64,000 nt of DNA from Ancylobacter sp. IITR112 (lineage in GTDB: Bacteria; Pseudomonadota; Alphaproteobacteria; Rhizobiales; Xanthobacteraceae): contig NZ_JBGCUS010000001.1 of assembly GCF_041415945.1 (NCBI RefSeq), forward strand, positions 3,038,001 through 3,102,000, in the 5' to 3' direction. The translations under genes and the position numbers were made by a program. The notes beneath the pieces are model-generated. The model had not been told where the DNA came from and did no database searches. It saw only the letters and a list, made by a program, of their open reading frames with translations. Below, in pieces: positions 34,442-43,514 of the stretch (positions within the stretch are counted from its first letter, which is position 1; each line of letters starts with the position of its first letter).

Positions 34442-34927
34442 ATGACGATCAAGGTCGGCGACCAGCTTCCCAGCGTCACCTTCCGGGTGGCCACCGAGGA
34501 CGGCCCGGTGCCGAAATCCACCGACGAGATCTTCAAGAACAAGAAGGTCGTGCTGTTCGCCGTTCCCGGCGCCTTCACGCCCACCTGCCACAAGAACCAC
34601 CTGCCGAGTTTCATTGCCCGCGCCGAGGAAATCCTCGCCAAGGGCGTGAGCACCATCGCGGTCACCGCCGTCAACGATCCCTTCGTGATGGCGGCGTGGG
34701 AGAAGGCCTCCAACGCCGAGGGCAAGATCGTGTTCCTGTCGGACGGCAATGCTGAATTCGCCAAGGCCATCGGCCTCGACTTCGACGCCGCGGCGGCGGG
34801 TCTCGGCGTTCGCTCCAAGCGCTATTCCATGCTGGTCGAGGACGGCGAGGTGATGATCCTCAATGTCGAGGACGTGCCCAGCAAGGCCGACAAGACCAAC
34901 GCCGACGTGCTGCTCACGCAGTTCTGA
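34442..34927 (+). CDS. Prx5-type peroxiredoxin
   Basis: A 161-residue cytosolic thiol peroxidase that reduces H2O2 and organic peroxides. The peroxidatic Cys is residue 49 in [17 protein letters not shown]. The family segment [13 protein letters not shown] and the late [11 protein letters not shown] are present. No second conserved Cys is seen, so it is of the 1-Cys or glutaredoxin/glutathione-dependent kind. AAAGGAC precedes the ATG. It follows the DsbD-like gene by 132 bp with its own likely promoter. Confidence 0.94.
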   Translation: MTIKVGDQLPSVTFRVATEDGPVPKSTDEIFKNKKVVLFAVPGAFTPTCHKNHLPSFIARAEEILAKGVSTIAVTAVNDPFVMAAWEKASNAEGKIVFLSDGNAEFAKAIGLDFDAAAAGLGVRSKRYSMLVEDGEVMILNVEDVPSKADKTNADVLLTQF

Positions 34928-35009
34928 CCTGTGGCGCCGATCCCGGCCGGGGCCCGTCCCCGCGCCGGGATTTCCATGTCTGCCGGCACCCTCCGCAGCA
35001 TCCCGCCGC

Positions 35010-35216
35010 TCAGGCGATGATGTCGGGGCAGATCTGGTCCTCGATGAAGCCGATGCGGTCGCGTAGCTGCAGCTTGCGCTTCTTGAAACGTGCGAGCTGC
35101 AACTGGTCGCTTCCCGGCATGTCCTGCAGCGCCTGGATCGCGACATCCAGATCGCGGTGCTCCTGCCGCAAGCGCTCGAGAAGAGCCAGAAGCTCGCGTT
35201 CCTCTTCCGCCGTCAT
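35010..35216 (-). CDS. DUF465/YdcH family small coiled-coil protein (copy 1)
   Basis: A 68-residue helical hairpin protein starting [20 protein letters not shown] and ending [20 protein letters not shown]. The second half, [12 protein letters not shown], matches the DUF465 K-K-x-K-L-x-L-K-D-x-I signature. Function is unknown. It is divergent from a second DUF465 gene 207 bp away. The ATG at 35214-35216 is chosen over an upstream frame that runs antisense through that second gene. Confidence 0.85.
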   Translation of the reverse strand: MTAEEERELLALLERLRQEHRDLDVAIQALQDMPGSDQLQLARFKKRKLQLRDRIGFIEDQICPDIIA

Positions 35217-35423
35217 CTGTGTCAAACGCCCGCCCGAACCCGACTCATCCCCGGCCCGGCCGGGGTCTGGCACGAGTATCGCCGCCCCTGCGGCCGGCCG
35301 CAACAGCCGGGCTCCCCACACTGTGAGCGACCGCGCTGCAGTGCAGCACATCCTTTCATCGACAGCCCGTGACTCTCGTGACAGACTGATGACGTTCGCT
35401 TCGGAAGACAGGAGATACTGTCC

Positions 35424-35597
35424 ATGACCATGCAGTCGCATGTTGCCGAGTTGGAACGTCGCCACCAGGCACTTGAAAAGCAATTGCGGGAAGAAATCAC
35501 CCGTCCCGCGACCGACGCTACCCGCATCGCTGATCTCAAACGGCGCAAGCTGATCCTCAAGGACGAGATCGCCCGCTGCAAGGGCACGGTACACTAG
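35424..35597 (+). CDS. DUF465/YdcH family small protein (copy 2)
   Basis: A 57-residue protein, MTMQSHVAELERRHQALEKQ at the start and DLKRRKLILKDEIARCKG near the end, again matching the DUF465 signature R-R-K-L-x-L-K-D-E-I. An AGGAGA ribosome binding site lies before the ATG. It is shorter than copy 1 and lacks its C-terminal tail. The two copies are divergent paralogues with a shared 207-bp promoter region. Function is unknown. Such proteins are often abundant and growth-phase regulated (general knowledge). Confidence 0.87.
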   Translation: MTMQSHVAELERRHQALEKQLREEITRPATDATRIADLKRRKLILKDEIARCKGTVH

Positions 35598-35766
35598 CCC
35601 TCACAACCCGCTTCATCCCGGCTCCGCGCGCCCGCGCGGGGCGTCGCCCCCGGCGGTCCGCTGCGGCTGGCAGGAGTGCGCCGCCCCTCGCGCCTGTCGC
35701 GGGGCACGCTCATCGCGGCGCCGGCCGCCCGGTCCGGCGATTTCCCCGATTGAATCCGACAGCTAC

Positions 35767-35796
35767 CCGCCGGCCTCGCTGCCGGCGGTTCGTTTT
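35767..35796 (+). terminator. Intrinsic terminator, DUF465 copy 2
   Basis: CCGCCGGC (35767-35774) and GCCGGCGG (35781-35788) form an eight-pair stem with a six-base loop. TTCGTTTT follows. Confidence 0.7.
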
Positions 35797-35845
35797 GTGC
35801 GCCCGGCAGCGGCCGGCCGCGCCAACCCGACGAAGGGCGTAAGCA

Positions 35846-35874
35846 TTTCAGCGTCTTGCCAGACGGCGCTGAAA
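35846..35874. promoter_or_regulatory. Palindromic element upstream of prpE
   Basis: TTTCAGCG (35846-35853) is repeated inverted as CGCTGAAA (35867-35874), with inner TCT/AGA also matching. It is centred about 77 bp before the prpE ATG. It could be an operator for a dimeric regulator or an mRNA hairpin. I recognise no known consensus. Confidence 0.35.
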
Positions 35875-35936
35875 GGCGAAATCTCACGGCCATAAAAAAC
35901 CGTCCAACAAGAACATTCCCGAGGGAGACGCCTGCC

Positions 35937-37865
35937 ATGACTGGTTCCGCCAGCCGCTACCCGTCCGTTCACGCCCGCTCCATCGAAGACCCCGAGGGTT
36001 TCTGGCGCGACGCCGCCCGCGGCATCGACTGGATGAGCGAAGGCGAGCGCGTCTTCGAGGCCTCCCTCGGCCTTTATGGCCGCTGGTTTCCCGGCTGGAC
36101 CACCAATGTCTGCCAGAATGCGGTGGACCGCCATGTCGATGGCGGGCGTGGCGCCCAGCCGGCGATTTTCTACGACAGCCCGGTGGCCGGGGCGCAGCGC
36201 ACGGTCACCTATGCGGAACTGAAGGACGAGGTGAGCCTGCTCGCCGGCGTGTTGGGCGAACTCGGCGTCGGGAAGGGCGACCGCGTCGTCATCTACATGC
36301 CGATGATCCCGGAAGCGGTGTTCGCCATGCTGGCCTGCGCCCGCATCGGCGCGGTTCATTCGGTGGTGTTCGGCGGTTTCGCCGCCGCCGAACTGGCGAG
36401 CCGCATCGAGGACGCCCAGCCCAAGGTGGTGCTCTCCGCCTCCTGCGGCATCGAACCCTCACGGCTGGTGCAGTACAAGCCGCTGCTCGACCTCGCCCTC
36501 ACCATGGCGAAGCACCGGCCGGAAGCCTGCCTCATCTTTCAGCGGCCGCAGGTGGAGGCCAAGCTGGTCGCCGGCCGCGATCATGACTGGGCCACGCGGC
36601 GCGAGGCAGCGCGGACGGCGGACCTGCGGCCCGCCTGCGTGCCGGTGGAAGCGACCGACCCGCTCTATATTCTCTACACCTCGGGCACGACCGGAAAACC
36701 GAAAGGCGTGGTGCGCGACACCGGCGGCTACATGGTGGCGCTGCGCTGGTCGATGCAGGGGCTTTATGACGTGCAGCCGGGCGAGGTCTATTGGTCGGCC
36801 TCGGATATTGGCTGGGTGGTCGGCCATTCCTACATCGTCTACGCCCCGCTGCTCACCGGCTGCACCACGGTTCTCTATGAGGGCAAGCCGGTGGGCACCC
36901 CGGATGCCGGCGCCTTCTGGCGGGTGATCGAGCAATACAAGGTGGCAGCGCTTTTCACCGCGCCTACCGCATTGCGGGCGATCAAGAAGGAAGACCCGGA
37001 AGGCCGGCTGATGGGCGCCTATGACCGCTCCAGCCTGCGCACGCTGTTCCTCGCCGGCGAGCGCGCCGATCCTGACACGGTGGAATGGGCCAAGGCCCGC
37101 CTTGGTGTGCCGGTGGTCGATCACTGGTGGCAGACCGAAACCGGCTGGGCGATCGCCGGCAATCCCGTTGGCCTCGGCGCCCTGCCGATCCGTGTCGGCT
37201 CCACCGGCGTGCCGATGCCCGGCTATCAGGTCGATATTCTCGATGAGGGCGGGCATCCCGTGGGGCCCGACCGCATGGGCTCCATCGCCATCAAGCTGCC
37301 GCTGCCGCCCGGCTGCCTGCCGACGCTGTGGCGGCAGGATGAGCGCTTCCGCGAGAGCTATCTCCTCGACTTCCCCGGCTATTACAAGACGGCCGATGCC
37401 GGCTTCACCGATGCCAATGGCCAGTTGTTCATCATGGGCCGCACCGACGACATCATCAATGTCGCCGGCCACCGCCTGTCCACCGGCGGTATGGAGGAAG
37501 TGCTGGCGGCCCATGCCGATGTCGCGGAATGCGCGGTCATCGGCATTCATGACGAATTGAAGGGCGAAGTGCCCTGCGGCTTCGTGGTGCTGAAGGCCGG
37601 GGTGGCGCGCTCCCCCGCAGATATCGAGCAGGAGATCGTCGCGCTGGTGCGCGAGCGCATCGGCCCGGTGGCGGCGTTCCGGCTCGCCATCACCGTCAAC
37701 CGGCTGCCGAAGACGCGCTCGGGCAAGATCCTGCGCGGCACGATGAAGAAGATCGCCGATGCCGAGCCGTGGAACATGCCGGCGACCATCGACGATCCCG
37801 CCGCGCTGGACGAGATCGCCGCCGCGCTCGGCGCGCGCGGCCTTGCCGGTGCGCCTGCCGCCTGA
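35937..37865 (+). CDS. prpE: Propionyl-CoA synthetase (acyl-CoA synthetase, PrpE type)
   Basis: An AMP-forming ligase that activates propionate (or acetate) to the CoA ester. The 642-residue protein has the N-terminal FWRDAARGIDW typical of PrpE, the P-loop YTSGTTGKPKGVVRDTGG, WWQTETGWAIAGNPVG in the acyl pocket region, and YYKTADAGFTDANG. The acylation-regulated lysine is in RSGKILRGTMKK near the end. GAGGGAG lies 10 bases before ATG 35937. No methylcitrate or propionyl-CoA carboxylase genes are adjacent. A strong terminator follows. Confidence 0.93.
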   Translation: MTGSASRYPSVHARSIEDPEGFWRDAARGIDWMSEGERVFEASLGLYGRWFPGWTTNVCQNAVDRHVDGGRGAQPAIFYDSPVAGAQRTVTYAELKDEVSLLAGVLGELGVGKGDRVVIYMPMIPEAVFAMLACARIGAVHSVVFGGFAAAELASRIEDAQPKVVLSASCGIEPSRLVQYKPLLDLALTMAKHRPEACLIFQRPQVEAKLVAGRDHDWATRREAARTADLRPACVPVEATDPLYILYTSGTTGKPKGVVRDTGGYMVALRWSMQGLYDVQPGEVYWSASDIGWVVGHSYIVYAPLLTGCTTVLYEGKPVGTPDAGAFWRVIEQYKVAALFTAPTALRAIKKEDPEGRLMGAYDRSSLRTLFLAGERADPDTVEWAKARLGVPVVDHWWQTETGWAIAGNPVGLGALPIRVGSTGVPMPGYQVDILDEGGHPVGPDRMGSIAIKLPLPPGCLPTLWRQDERFRESYLLDFPGYYKTADAGFTDANGQLFIMGRTDDIINVAGHRLSTGGMEEVLAAHADVAECAVIGIHDELKGEVPCGFVVLKAGVARSPADIEQEIVALVRERIGPVAAFRLAITVNRLPKTRSGKILRGTMKKIADAEPWNMPATIDDPAALDEIAAALGARGLAGAPAA

Positions 37866-37882
37866 CCGCGTCCGCGCGCATG

Positions 37883-37916
37883 AAAAAGCCCGGAGCGGCG
37901 ACGCTCCGGGCTTTTT
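37883..37916. terminator. Bidirectional intrinsic terminator between prpE and trcR
   Basis: AGCCCGGAGC (37887-37896) and GCTCCGGGCT (37903-37912) form a ten-pair stem. An A-run on the left and a T-run on the right flank it, so it can stop transcription from both convergent genes. Confidence 0.88.
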
Positions 37917-37945
37917 CGTTCAGGCCGCTCGCCGGCAGGCGGGGC

Positions 37946-38653
37946 TCATTCCTCGTCCTCGGCCTCGCTCTTGCGCGAGCCGCCGAGCTTGGCGAACACG
38001 GTTTCCAGGTCGATCGCTTCCTCGCGCGGCTTGCGGCTGGGCACGAACGGCTCCGGTCCGTCGCCGACCGACAGGTCGACCGGCAGCAGCGTCGTCTCGT
38101 CGCCCGCCGGCGCCACCGCGGCGGGGCGGTCCTTGGAGGAGCGCTGCACCTCGATGTCGAGGTCGATCTGCGAGCACAGGCCCAGCGTCACCGGGTCCAT
38201 CGGCGTCAGATGCGCGGCGTTCCAGTGGGTCCGCTCCTTGATCGACTCGATGGTCGTCTTGGTGGTGCCCACCAGACGCATGATCTGGCTGTCCTTCAGC
38301 TCCGGGTGGTTGCGCAGCAGCCAGAGAATGGCGTTCGGGCGATCCTGGCGCTTGGACACCGGGGTGTAGCGCGGGCCGCGGCGGCGCTTCGGCTCGGGCA
38401 GGCGCACCTTCGACTCGAGCAGCTTCAGCCGGTGATGGGGGTTCTTCTCCGCGCGCTCGATTTCCTCGCGGGCAAGCTGGCCGGTGGTGATGGGATCGCT
38501 GCCCTTGATGCCCTGCGCGACTTCGCCATCGGCGATGCCCTTCACTTCCAGCACATGCAGCTTACAGAAATCCGCGATCTGGTCGAAGGTCAGGGCGGTG
38601 TTCTCGACCAGCCACACGGCGGTGGCCTTCGGCATCAGGGGGGCGTTCGCCAT
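37946..38653 (-). CDS. TrcR/DUF1013 family cell-cycle transcriptional regulator
   Basis: A 235-residue protein starting MANAPLMPKATAVWLVENTA. The N-terminal half contains a helix-turn-helix-like block, LTFDQIADFCKLHVLEVKGI, and a second DNA-binding-like segment, LKDSQIMRLVGTTKTTIESI (~residues 120-140). The C-terminal ~80 residues are acidic and disordered-looking. It matches DUF1013, called TrcR in alphaproteobacteria, where it is linked to RNA polymerase and cell-cycle transcription. The start at 38651-38653 is chosen because the upstream frame is Arg-rich. It converges on prpE. Confidence 0.88.
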   Translation of the reverse strand: MANAPLMPKATAVWLVENTALTFDQIADFCKLHVLEVKGIADGEVAQGIKGSDPITTGQLAREEIERAEKNPHHRLKLLESKVRLPEPKRRRGPRYTPVSKRQDRPNAILWLLRNHPELKDSQIMRLVGTTKTTIESIKERTHWNAAHLTPMDPVTLGLCSQIDLDIEVQRSSKDRPAAVAPAGDETTLLPVDLSVGDGPEPFVPSRKPREEAIDLETVFAKLGGSRKSEAEDEE

Positions 38654-38912
38654 GGGACGCAGCTCCATCCAGTGGGCGCCGGGCGGGCGGTGAAACCGCG
38701 CCGGCGTGCAGATTTCGGGTCTTCGGCCGCGCAAACCTCTCCCCGCGCCCACCCCGGGAGGGGCGGAGCCTCGGACCGTCTCGCGATGACCGGGATGGCG
38801 TGAATATAGGCGCCTGCGCGCCGTCCTGCAAACCCAAAGACGCGCCGGCCGGGCTGGCGGTCGGGTTCGCCCGCTGCTAGCCTGCCGGCCCCCCACCAGC
38901 AAGGATGACGCG

Positions 38913-39539
38913 ATGAAGCCTGTTCGACTTCTGACCGCCGCCGCCCTTCTTCTCACCCTCACCGCCGGCGCCTTCGCGCAGCAGGCCGAGCGCGAAATGC
39001 CCGGCACCGACGAAGTGTCCCGCATCAGCGGCGGCACCTATGCCGTCGACCCCGACCACACCCAGATCGTCTGGACCGTCGACCATATGGGCATCACCCC
39101 GCTCGCCGGCATGTTCGGCGCCTCGGGCGGTACGCTGGTGCTCGACCCTACCAAGCCGGACGAGGCGACGCTGGAAGTCACCATCCCGATATCGGGCCTG
39201 CGCGTGACCTCGGAAGGCTTCGCCACCCATCTCGCCAGCCCCGAGCTGCTCGACACCGCGAAATTCCCTACCGCGACCTTCAAGTCCTCCAAGGTCACGG
39301 TCGAGGGCAGCGACGCCACCATTGAGGGCGAGCTGACGCTGCATGGCGTGACCAAGCCCGTGACGATGGATGTCAGCTTCTTCGGCGCCGGCATCAATCC
39401 GATGAGCAAGGTCGAGAATATCGGCTTCACCGGCACCACCGAGATCAGGCGCAGCGATTTCGGCCTCGGCTATGGCGTTCCCGCCATTTCCGACGAGGTG
39501 ACGCTCGACATCGTCGCCGCCTTCATCAAGCAGCCCTGA
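38913..39539 (+). CDS. YceI family periplasmic lipid-binding protein
   Basis: A 208-residue exported beta-barrel lipocalin-like protein. The signal peptide is residues 1-23 (LTAGAFAQQ). The mature part has [49 protein letters not shown] and [21 protein letters not shown], all family hallmarks. Members bind polyisoprenoid chains and are stress- or base-induced in E. coli. It is the first gene before ispH on this strand, 67 bp apart. The isoprenoid link between the two is suggestive but may be chance. Confidence 0.93.
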   Translation: MKPVRLLTAAALLLTLTAGAFAQQAEREMPGTDEVSRISGGTYAVDPDHTQIVWTVDHMGITPLAGMFGASGGTLVLDPTKPDEATLEVTIPISGLRVTSEGFATHLASPELLDTAKFPTATFKSSKVTVEGSDATIEGELTLHGVTKPVTMDVSFFGAGINPMSKVENIGFTGTTEIRRSDFGLGYGVPAISDEVTLDIVAAFIKQP

Positions 39540-39606
39540 CCGGGCCACGCTTGACAGCGCGGGCCCCGGCACCCATGACGGTGGCGAGGCCCCGCTGGAC
39601 CCTGCG

Positions 39607-40575
39607 ATGACCGCCGAAAAACCTGTTCTCCGCGTCCTACTCTGTGCCCCGCGCGGCTTCTGCGCCGGGGTGGTGCGCGCCATCGACGCGGTGGAGCGGG
39701 CGCTGGAGATGTACGGCCCGCCGGTCTATGTGCGCCACGAGATCGTGCACAACAAATATGTGGTGGAAGGGCTGAAGGCGAAGGGCGCGGTCTTCGTCGA
39801 GGAGCTCGACGAAGTGCCCGCCGGCACCGCCGCCCCGGTCATCTTCTCCGCCCATGGCGTCGCCCGCTCCGTGCCCGAGGACGCCGCCCGGCGCAACTTC
39901 TTCGCCATCGACGCCACCTGCCCGCTGGTGACCAAGGTGCACCGCGAGGCCACCGTCCATTACAAGCGCGGCCGCGAGGTCGTGCTCATCGGCCATGCCG
40001 GCCACCCCGAGGTGATCGGCACGATGGGCCAGCTTCCCGACGGCGCGGTGTCGCTGGTGGAGACCGCCGAGCAGGCGCGGCTCTTCCAGCCGCGCGACCC
40101 GCTCAACCTCGCCTTCACCACCCAGACCACGCTCTCCATCGACGACACCGCCGAGATCGTCGCCATATTGCGCGAACGCTTCCCCGCCATGGTGGCGCCG
40201 CACAAGGAAGACATCTGCTACGCCACCACCAACCGGCAGGAAGCGGTCAAGCGCGTCGCGCCGGAGGTGGACGCGATGATCGTCGTCGGCGCCCCCAATT
40301 CCTCCAATTCCCAGCGCCTGAGGGAGGCCGCCGAGCGCGCCGGCTGCCGCCACGCGGCGCTGGTGCAGCGGGCCGGCGAGATCGACTGGGAGCGCTTCGG
40401 CGCCATCGCCTCGCTCGGCGTCAGCGCCGGCGCCTCCGCCCCGGAAGTGCTGGTGGAGGAAATCCTCGACGCCTTCGCCACCCGCTACACGCTCAAGGTG
40501 GAGACGGTGCACAACGCGCATGAGGACGTGTTCTTCCCGCTGCCCCGCCAGCTCCGCTCCGACGCCGCCGAATAG
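39607..40575 (+). CDS. ispH: 4-hydroxy-3-methylbut-2-enyl diphosphate reductase
   Basis: Last step of the MEP isoprenoid pathway, making IPP and DMAPP on a [4Fe-4S] cluster. 322 residues. The three cluster cysteines are in [34 protein letters not shown] and [14 protein letters not shown]. Substrate-binding residues in SAHGV and the catalytic region near FTTQTTLS are present. The C-terminal [15 protein letters not shown] is normal. It is followed by thrB after 14 bp and rnhA by overlap, a conserved alphaproteobacterial trio. Confidence 0.97.
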   Translation: MTAEKPVLRVLLCAPRGFCAGVVRAIDAVERALEMYGPPVYVRHEIVHNKYVVEGLKAKGAVFVEELDEVPAGTAAPVIFSAHGVARSVPEDAARRNFFAIDATCPLVTKVHREATVHYKRGREVVLIGHAGHPEVIGTMGQLPDGAVSLVETAEQARLFQPRDPLNLAFTTQTTLSIDDTAEIVAILRERFPAMVAPHKEDICYATTNRQEAVKRVAPEVDAMIVVGAPNSSNSQRLREAAERAGCRHAALVQRAGEIDWERFGAIASLGVSAGASAPEVLVEEILDAFATRYTLKVETVHNAHEDVFFPLPRQLRSDAAE

Positions 40576-40589
40576 GCTCGACCGACCCC

Positions 40590-41570
40590 ATGGCCGTTTA
40601 CACCGACGTTTCCCCGGAAGAGCTCGAAGCCTTCCTCGCCACTTATGATCTCGGCCGCCTGCGTGCCTTCAAGGGCATCGCCGAGGGCGTGGAGAATTCC
40701 AACTACCTGCTGCAGACCGAAGCCGGAAGCTTCATCCTCACCCTCTATGAGAAGCGGGTGAACCCGGCCGACCTGCCCTTCTTCGTCGGGCTGATGGAGC
40801 ATCTGGCGACGCGCGGCATCGACTGCCCGCAGCCGGTGCGCAACCGCGAGGGCGTGGCGCTCGGCACGCTGGCCGGGCGCCCGGCGCTGATCGCCACCTT
40901 TCTCGTCGGCACCTCGGTGCGCCGCCCCGGCGTTGCCCATTGCGCCGCGCTCGGCGCCGCTTTGGCCGGGCTGCACAAGGCCGGCGCCGATTTCACCGCC
41001 TTCCACCGCGCCAATGCGCTCTCGGTCGCCGGCTGGCGCCCGCTCTATGAGCAGGCGGGCGAACGGGCGGACAGCGTCGCCCCGGGCCTTTCCGCGCTGA
41101 TCGCCGATGAATTGGCGGTGCTGGAACCGGGCTGGCCGACCGACCTTCCCGCCGGCGTCATCCATGCCGACCTGTTCCCGGACAATGTGTTCTTCACCGA
41201 TGGGCGGCTGTCGGGGCTGATCGACTTCTATTTCGGCTGCAACGACCTGCTCGCCTATGATGTCGCCATCTGCCTGAACGCCTGGTGCTTCGAGCCGGAC
41301 GGCGCCTTCAACCAGACCAAGGGCCGCGCCTTGCTCGCCGCCTATCAGGCCGAGCGGCCGATGAACCCCGCCGAGATCGCCGCCCTGCCGCTGCTGGCGC
41401 GCGGCGCGGCGCTGCGCTTCCTGCTCACCCGGCTGGTCGACTGGCTGAACGTGCCGCCCGGCGCGCTGGTGCGCCCGCACGACCCGCTGGAATATCTGCG
41501 CAAGCTGCGCTTCCACCGTTCGGTGACAAGCCCGCGCGATTATGGCGTGCTGGAAGGCGAAGCCGCGTGA
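40590..41570 (+). CDS. thrB: Homoserine kinase, APH-fold type
   Basis: Phosphorylates homoserine in threonine synthesis. This is the choline/aminoglycoside-kinase-like form (ThrB of alphaproteobacteria), 326 residues. Motifs: [20 protein letters not shown] at the start, [24 protein letters not shown] for the nucleotide loop, and the catalytic loop [13 protein letters not shown] with the DFG-like LIDFYFG. Its stop overlaps the rnhA GTG start (GTGA), indicating coupled translation. Confidence 0.95.
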   Translation: MAVYTDVSPEELEAFLATYDLGRLRAFKGIAEGVENSNYLLQTEAGSFILTLYEKRVNPADLPFFVGLMEHLATRGIDCPQPVRNREGVALGTLAGRPALIATFLVGTSVRRPGVAHCAALGAALAGLHKAGADFTAFHRANALSVAGWRPLYEQAGERADSVAPGLSALIADELAVLEPGWPTDLPAGVIHADLFPDNVFFTDGRLSGLIDFYFGCNDLLAYDVAICLNAWCFEPDGAFNQTKGRALLAAYQAERPMNPAEIAALPLLARGAALRFLLTRLVDWLNVPPGALVRPHDPLEYLRKLRFHRSVTSPRDYGVLEGEAA

Positions 41571-42091
41571 AGACCGCTCCCGGCACCGCCCGCATCTTCG
41601 CCGACGACACCGCCAAGGAAGCTCCCAAGGAAGCCCCGAAGGGCATCGTCGCCATCTGGACCGACGGCGCCTGCTCCGGCAATCCCGGCCCCGGCGGCTG
41701 GGGCGCGATCCTGCGCTATGCCGGTTCGGAAAAGGAACTCTCGGGGGGCGAATCCCCCACCACCAATAACCGCATGGAGCTGATGGCGGCGATCTCCGCG
41801 CTGGAGGCGCTGAAGCGCCCGTGCACGGTCGATCTGCATACCGACAGCGAATATATGCGCAACGGCATCACCAAATGGATCGCCGGCTGGAAGCGCAATG
41901 GCTGGCGCACCGCCGACAAGAAGCCGGTGAAGAATGTCGACCTGTGGGAGCGCCTTGAAGCCGCCATCGCCCGGCACGACATTCGCTGGCACTGGGTGAA
42001 GGGCCATGCCGGCGACGAGATGAACGAACGCGCGGACGAACTCGCCCGCGCCGGCATGGCGCCCTACAAGGCCGCGCGCGGCGGCTACTGA
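41567..42091 (+). CDS. rnhA: Ribonuclease HI
   Basis: Degrades RNA in RNA-DNA hybrids. 174 residues from GTG 41567, which overlaps the thrB stop by four bases. The first ~22 residues are an extra Ala/Lys/Pro-rich leader before the domain. The catalytic acids are in [16 protein letters not shown] (Asp), [10 protein letters not shown] (Glu), [12 protein letters not shown] (Asp) and the final [14 protein letters not shown] (Asp). The basic handle region [16 protein letters not shown] is present. Confidence 0.95.
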   Translation: MKTAPGTARIFADDTAKEAPKEAPKGIVAIWTDGACSGNPGPGGWGAILRYAGSEKELSGGESPTTNNRMELMAAISALEALKRPCTVDLHTDSEYMRNGITKWIAGWKRNGWRTADKKPVKNVDLWERLEAAIARHDIRWHWVKGHAGDEMNERADELARAGMAPYKAARGGY

Positions 42092-42106
42092 GTCGGGACC
42101 GACATC

Positions 42107-42505
42107 ATGACCACACGCCTTGAGGTTCCTACCGGCGCGGTGGCGGGCGCCCCCGCCGCGTTGCTGCGGGCCGAGGGCCTCGCCGTCTTCGCCGCCGCGC
42201 TGGTGGCCTATGCCGCGCTCGGCGCCAGTTGGTGGCTGTTCGCGGCGCTGATTCTGGCGCCGGACCTCTCCATGCTCGGCTATCTCGGCGGCCCGCGCTT
42301 TGGTGCCTTCGTCTACAACGCCGCCCACACCTATGTGGCCCCGGCCCTGCTCGGCGCCTTCGCCTATGGGTTCAGTGCGCCGCTGGCCGGCGCCATCGCC
42401 CTGATCTGGATCGCCCATATCGGGCTCGACCGTCTGCTCGGCTATGGGCTCAAATACAGCGCCGGATTCGGCCACACCCATCTCGGCCGCCTCGGCCGAA
42501 ACTGA
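42107..42505 (+). CDS. DUF4260 family membrane protein
   Basis: A 132-residue membrane protein with about four hydrophobic segments, including LAVFAAALVAYAALGASWWLF and LIWIAHIGLDRLLGYGLKY. The latter, together with APDLSMLGYLGGPRFGAFVYNAAHTY, is characteristic of DUF4260. The function is unknown. It follows rnhA by 15 bp and may be the distal gene of the ispH operon. Confidence 0.85.
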   Translation: MTTRLEVPTGAVAGAPAALLRAEGLAVFAAALVAYAALGASWWLFAALILAPDLSMLGYLGGPRFGAFVYNAAHTYVAPALLGAFAYGFSAPLAGAIALIWIAHIGLDRLLGYGLKYSAGFGHTHLGRLGRN

Positions 42506-42535
42506 GGAAGGTTCAGGCGGAGACGGCCAGTTGGA

Positions 42536-42565
42536 TTGACAAAGCCCCCTCCCCTCCGCTATCAG
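42536..42565 (+). promoter_or_regulatory. Predicted sigma-70 promoter of the L36 gene
   Basis: TTGACA (42536-42541), 18 bases, TATCAG (42560-42565). A start near 42572 gives an ~80-nt leader before the L36 ATG. Confidence 0.55.
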
Positions 42566-42652
42566 CCGGGCCTCAATTTCTGCTGGCGGATCGGGGCGCG
42601 GCCATAGGGCGCCGTCTCATGCGCAGGCGCTGTCGATCCGAAGGTTAGTGTC

Positions 42653-42778
42653 ATGAAGATCCGTAACTCGCTCAAGTCGCTGCTCGGCCGTCACCGCGAC
42701 AACCGTCTGGTGCGCCGCAAGGGCCGCGTCTACATCATCAACAAGACCCAGAAGCGCTTCAAGGCCCGCCAGGGCTGA
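42653..42778 (+). CDS. 50S ribosomal protein L36, type B (zinc-independent)
   Basis: A 41-residue ribosomal protein, starting [20 protein letters not shown] and ending QKRFKARQG. It lacks the C-x2-C-x12-C-x4-H zinc site of type A L36, so it is the YkgO/C-minus form. It is alone, with a predicted promoter 90 bp upstream. In many alphaproteobacteria this is the only L36 and is therefore not a zinc-starvation paralogue (general knowledge). Confidence 0.95.
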   Translation: MKIRNSLKSLLGRHRDNRLVRRKGRVYIINKTQKRFKARQG

Positions 42779-42875
42779 GCGAAGGCCGCTAGGCCCTCGG
42801 TTGGCCGCGTTCACGATTTCGCGGCCGACATCGAGTAATATTGCTCAAGGGCGCGCCGGCTCCTAACATGGGGTC

Positions 42876-43499
42876 ATGCGCGCCCTTTTTGCTGCCCTCA
42901 TCCTTGCTGCCGCGCCGCTCGGGGCCACGGCCCAAACCGCGCAGCCCCCTGCGCCTCCGGCTCAGCCCGAGGCTTCGGCCCCTGCCGCGCCGGCGCCCAA
43001 GCCCGCCGAACCTGATCGCGCCAAGCGGCTCGACGCGCTGTTCGCGGCGCTAAAAGCCGCACCAGACGACGAATCGGCCAAGGAGATCGCCGCGCGCATC
43101 GACGTGGCGCTCACCCCCTCCGGCAGCGACACCGCCGATCTGTTGATGGCCCGTGCCTCACAGGCGACACAGGCCAAGCAGTTCGATCTCGCCGTGGAAC
43201 TGCTGGACGGCCTGCTGGCGATCGAGCCCGATTATCTCGAAGCCTGGAACAAGCGCGCCACCGTCTTCTTCCTGCAGGAGGACTTTTCCGACGCGCTGGT
43301 CGATCTGCGCCAGGTGGTGGCCCGCGAGCCGCGCCATTACGGCGCCTGGGCGGGCATCGCCATCATCTGCAAGGAGATCGGCGACGACAAGCGCGCGCTG
43401 GACGCAGCCCGCCGGGCGCTGGCCATCTATCCCCATCTCGACGCGATGAAGGATATGGAGGAAGAACTGGCGATCACGGTCGAGGGCCGGCCGATTTGA
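42876..43499 (+). CDS. Exported tetratricopeptide-repeat protein
   Basis: A 207-residue protein with a signal peptide (MRALFAALILAAAPLGATAQ) and a Pro/Ala-rich linker (~20-45). Three to four TPR units follow: DLAVELLDGLLAIEPDYLEAW, DALVDLRQVVAREPRHYGAW and DKRALDAARRALAIYPHLDA. TPR proteins mediate protein interactions; no partner is indicated. It converges on folA with only 15 bp between the stops. Confidence 0.88.
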   Translation: MRALFAALILAAAPLGATAQTAQPPAPPAQPEASAPAAPAPKPAEPDRAKRLDALFAALKAAPDDESAKEIAARIDVALTPSGSDTADLLMARASQATQAKQFDLAVELLDGLLAIEPDYLEAWNKRATVFFLQEDFSDALVDLRQVVAREPRHYGAWAGIAIICKEIGDDKRALDAARRALAIYPHLDAMKDMEEELAITVEGRPI

Positions 43500-43514
43500 A
43501 GCCGGACGGTCGAC

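Larger units (their letters stand above)
35598..35936. other. 339-bp interval between DUF465 copy 2 and prpE
   Basis: It contains an intrinsic terminator for the DUF465 gene (35767-35796) and a palindromic hairpin (35846-35874) shortly before prpE. No coding frame is supported. GAGGGAG at about 35921 is the prpE ribosome binding site. Confidence 0.6.
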
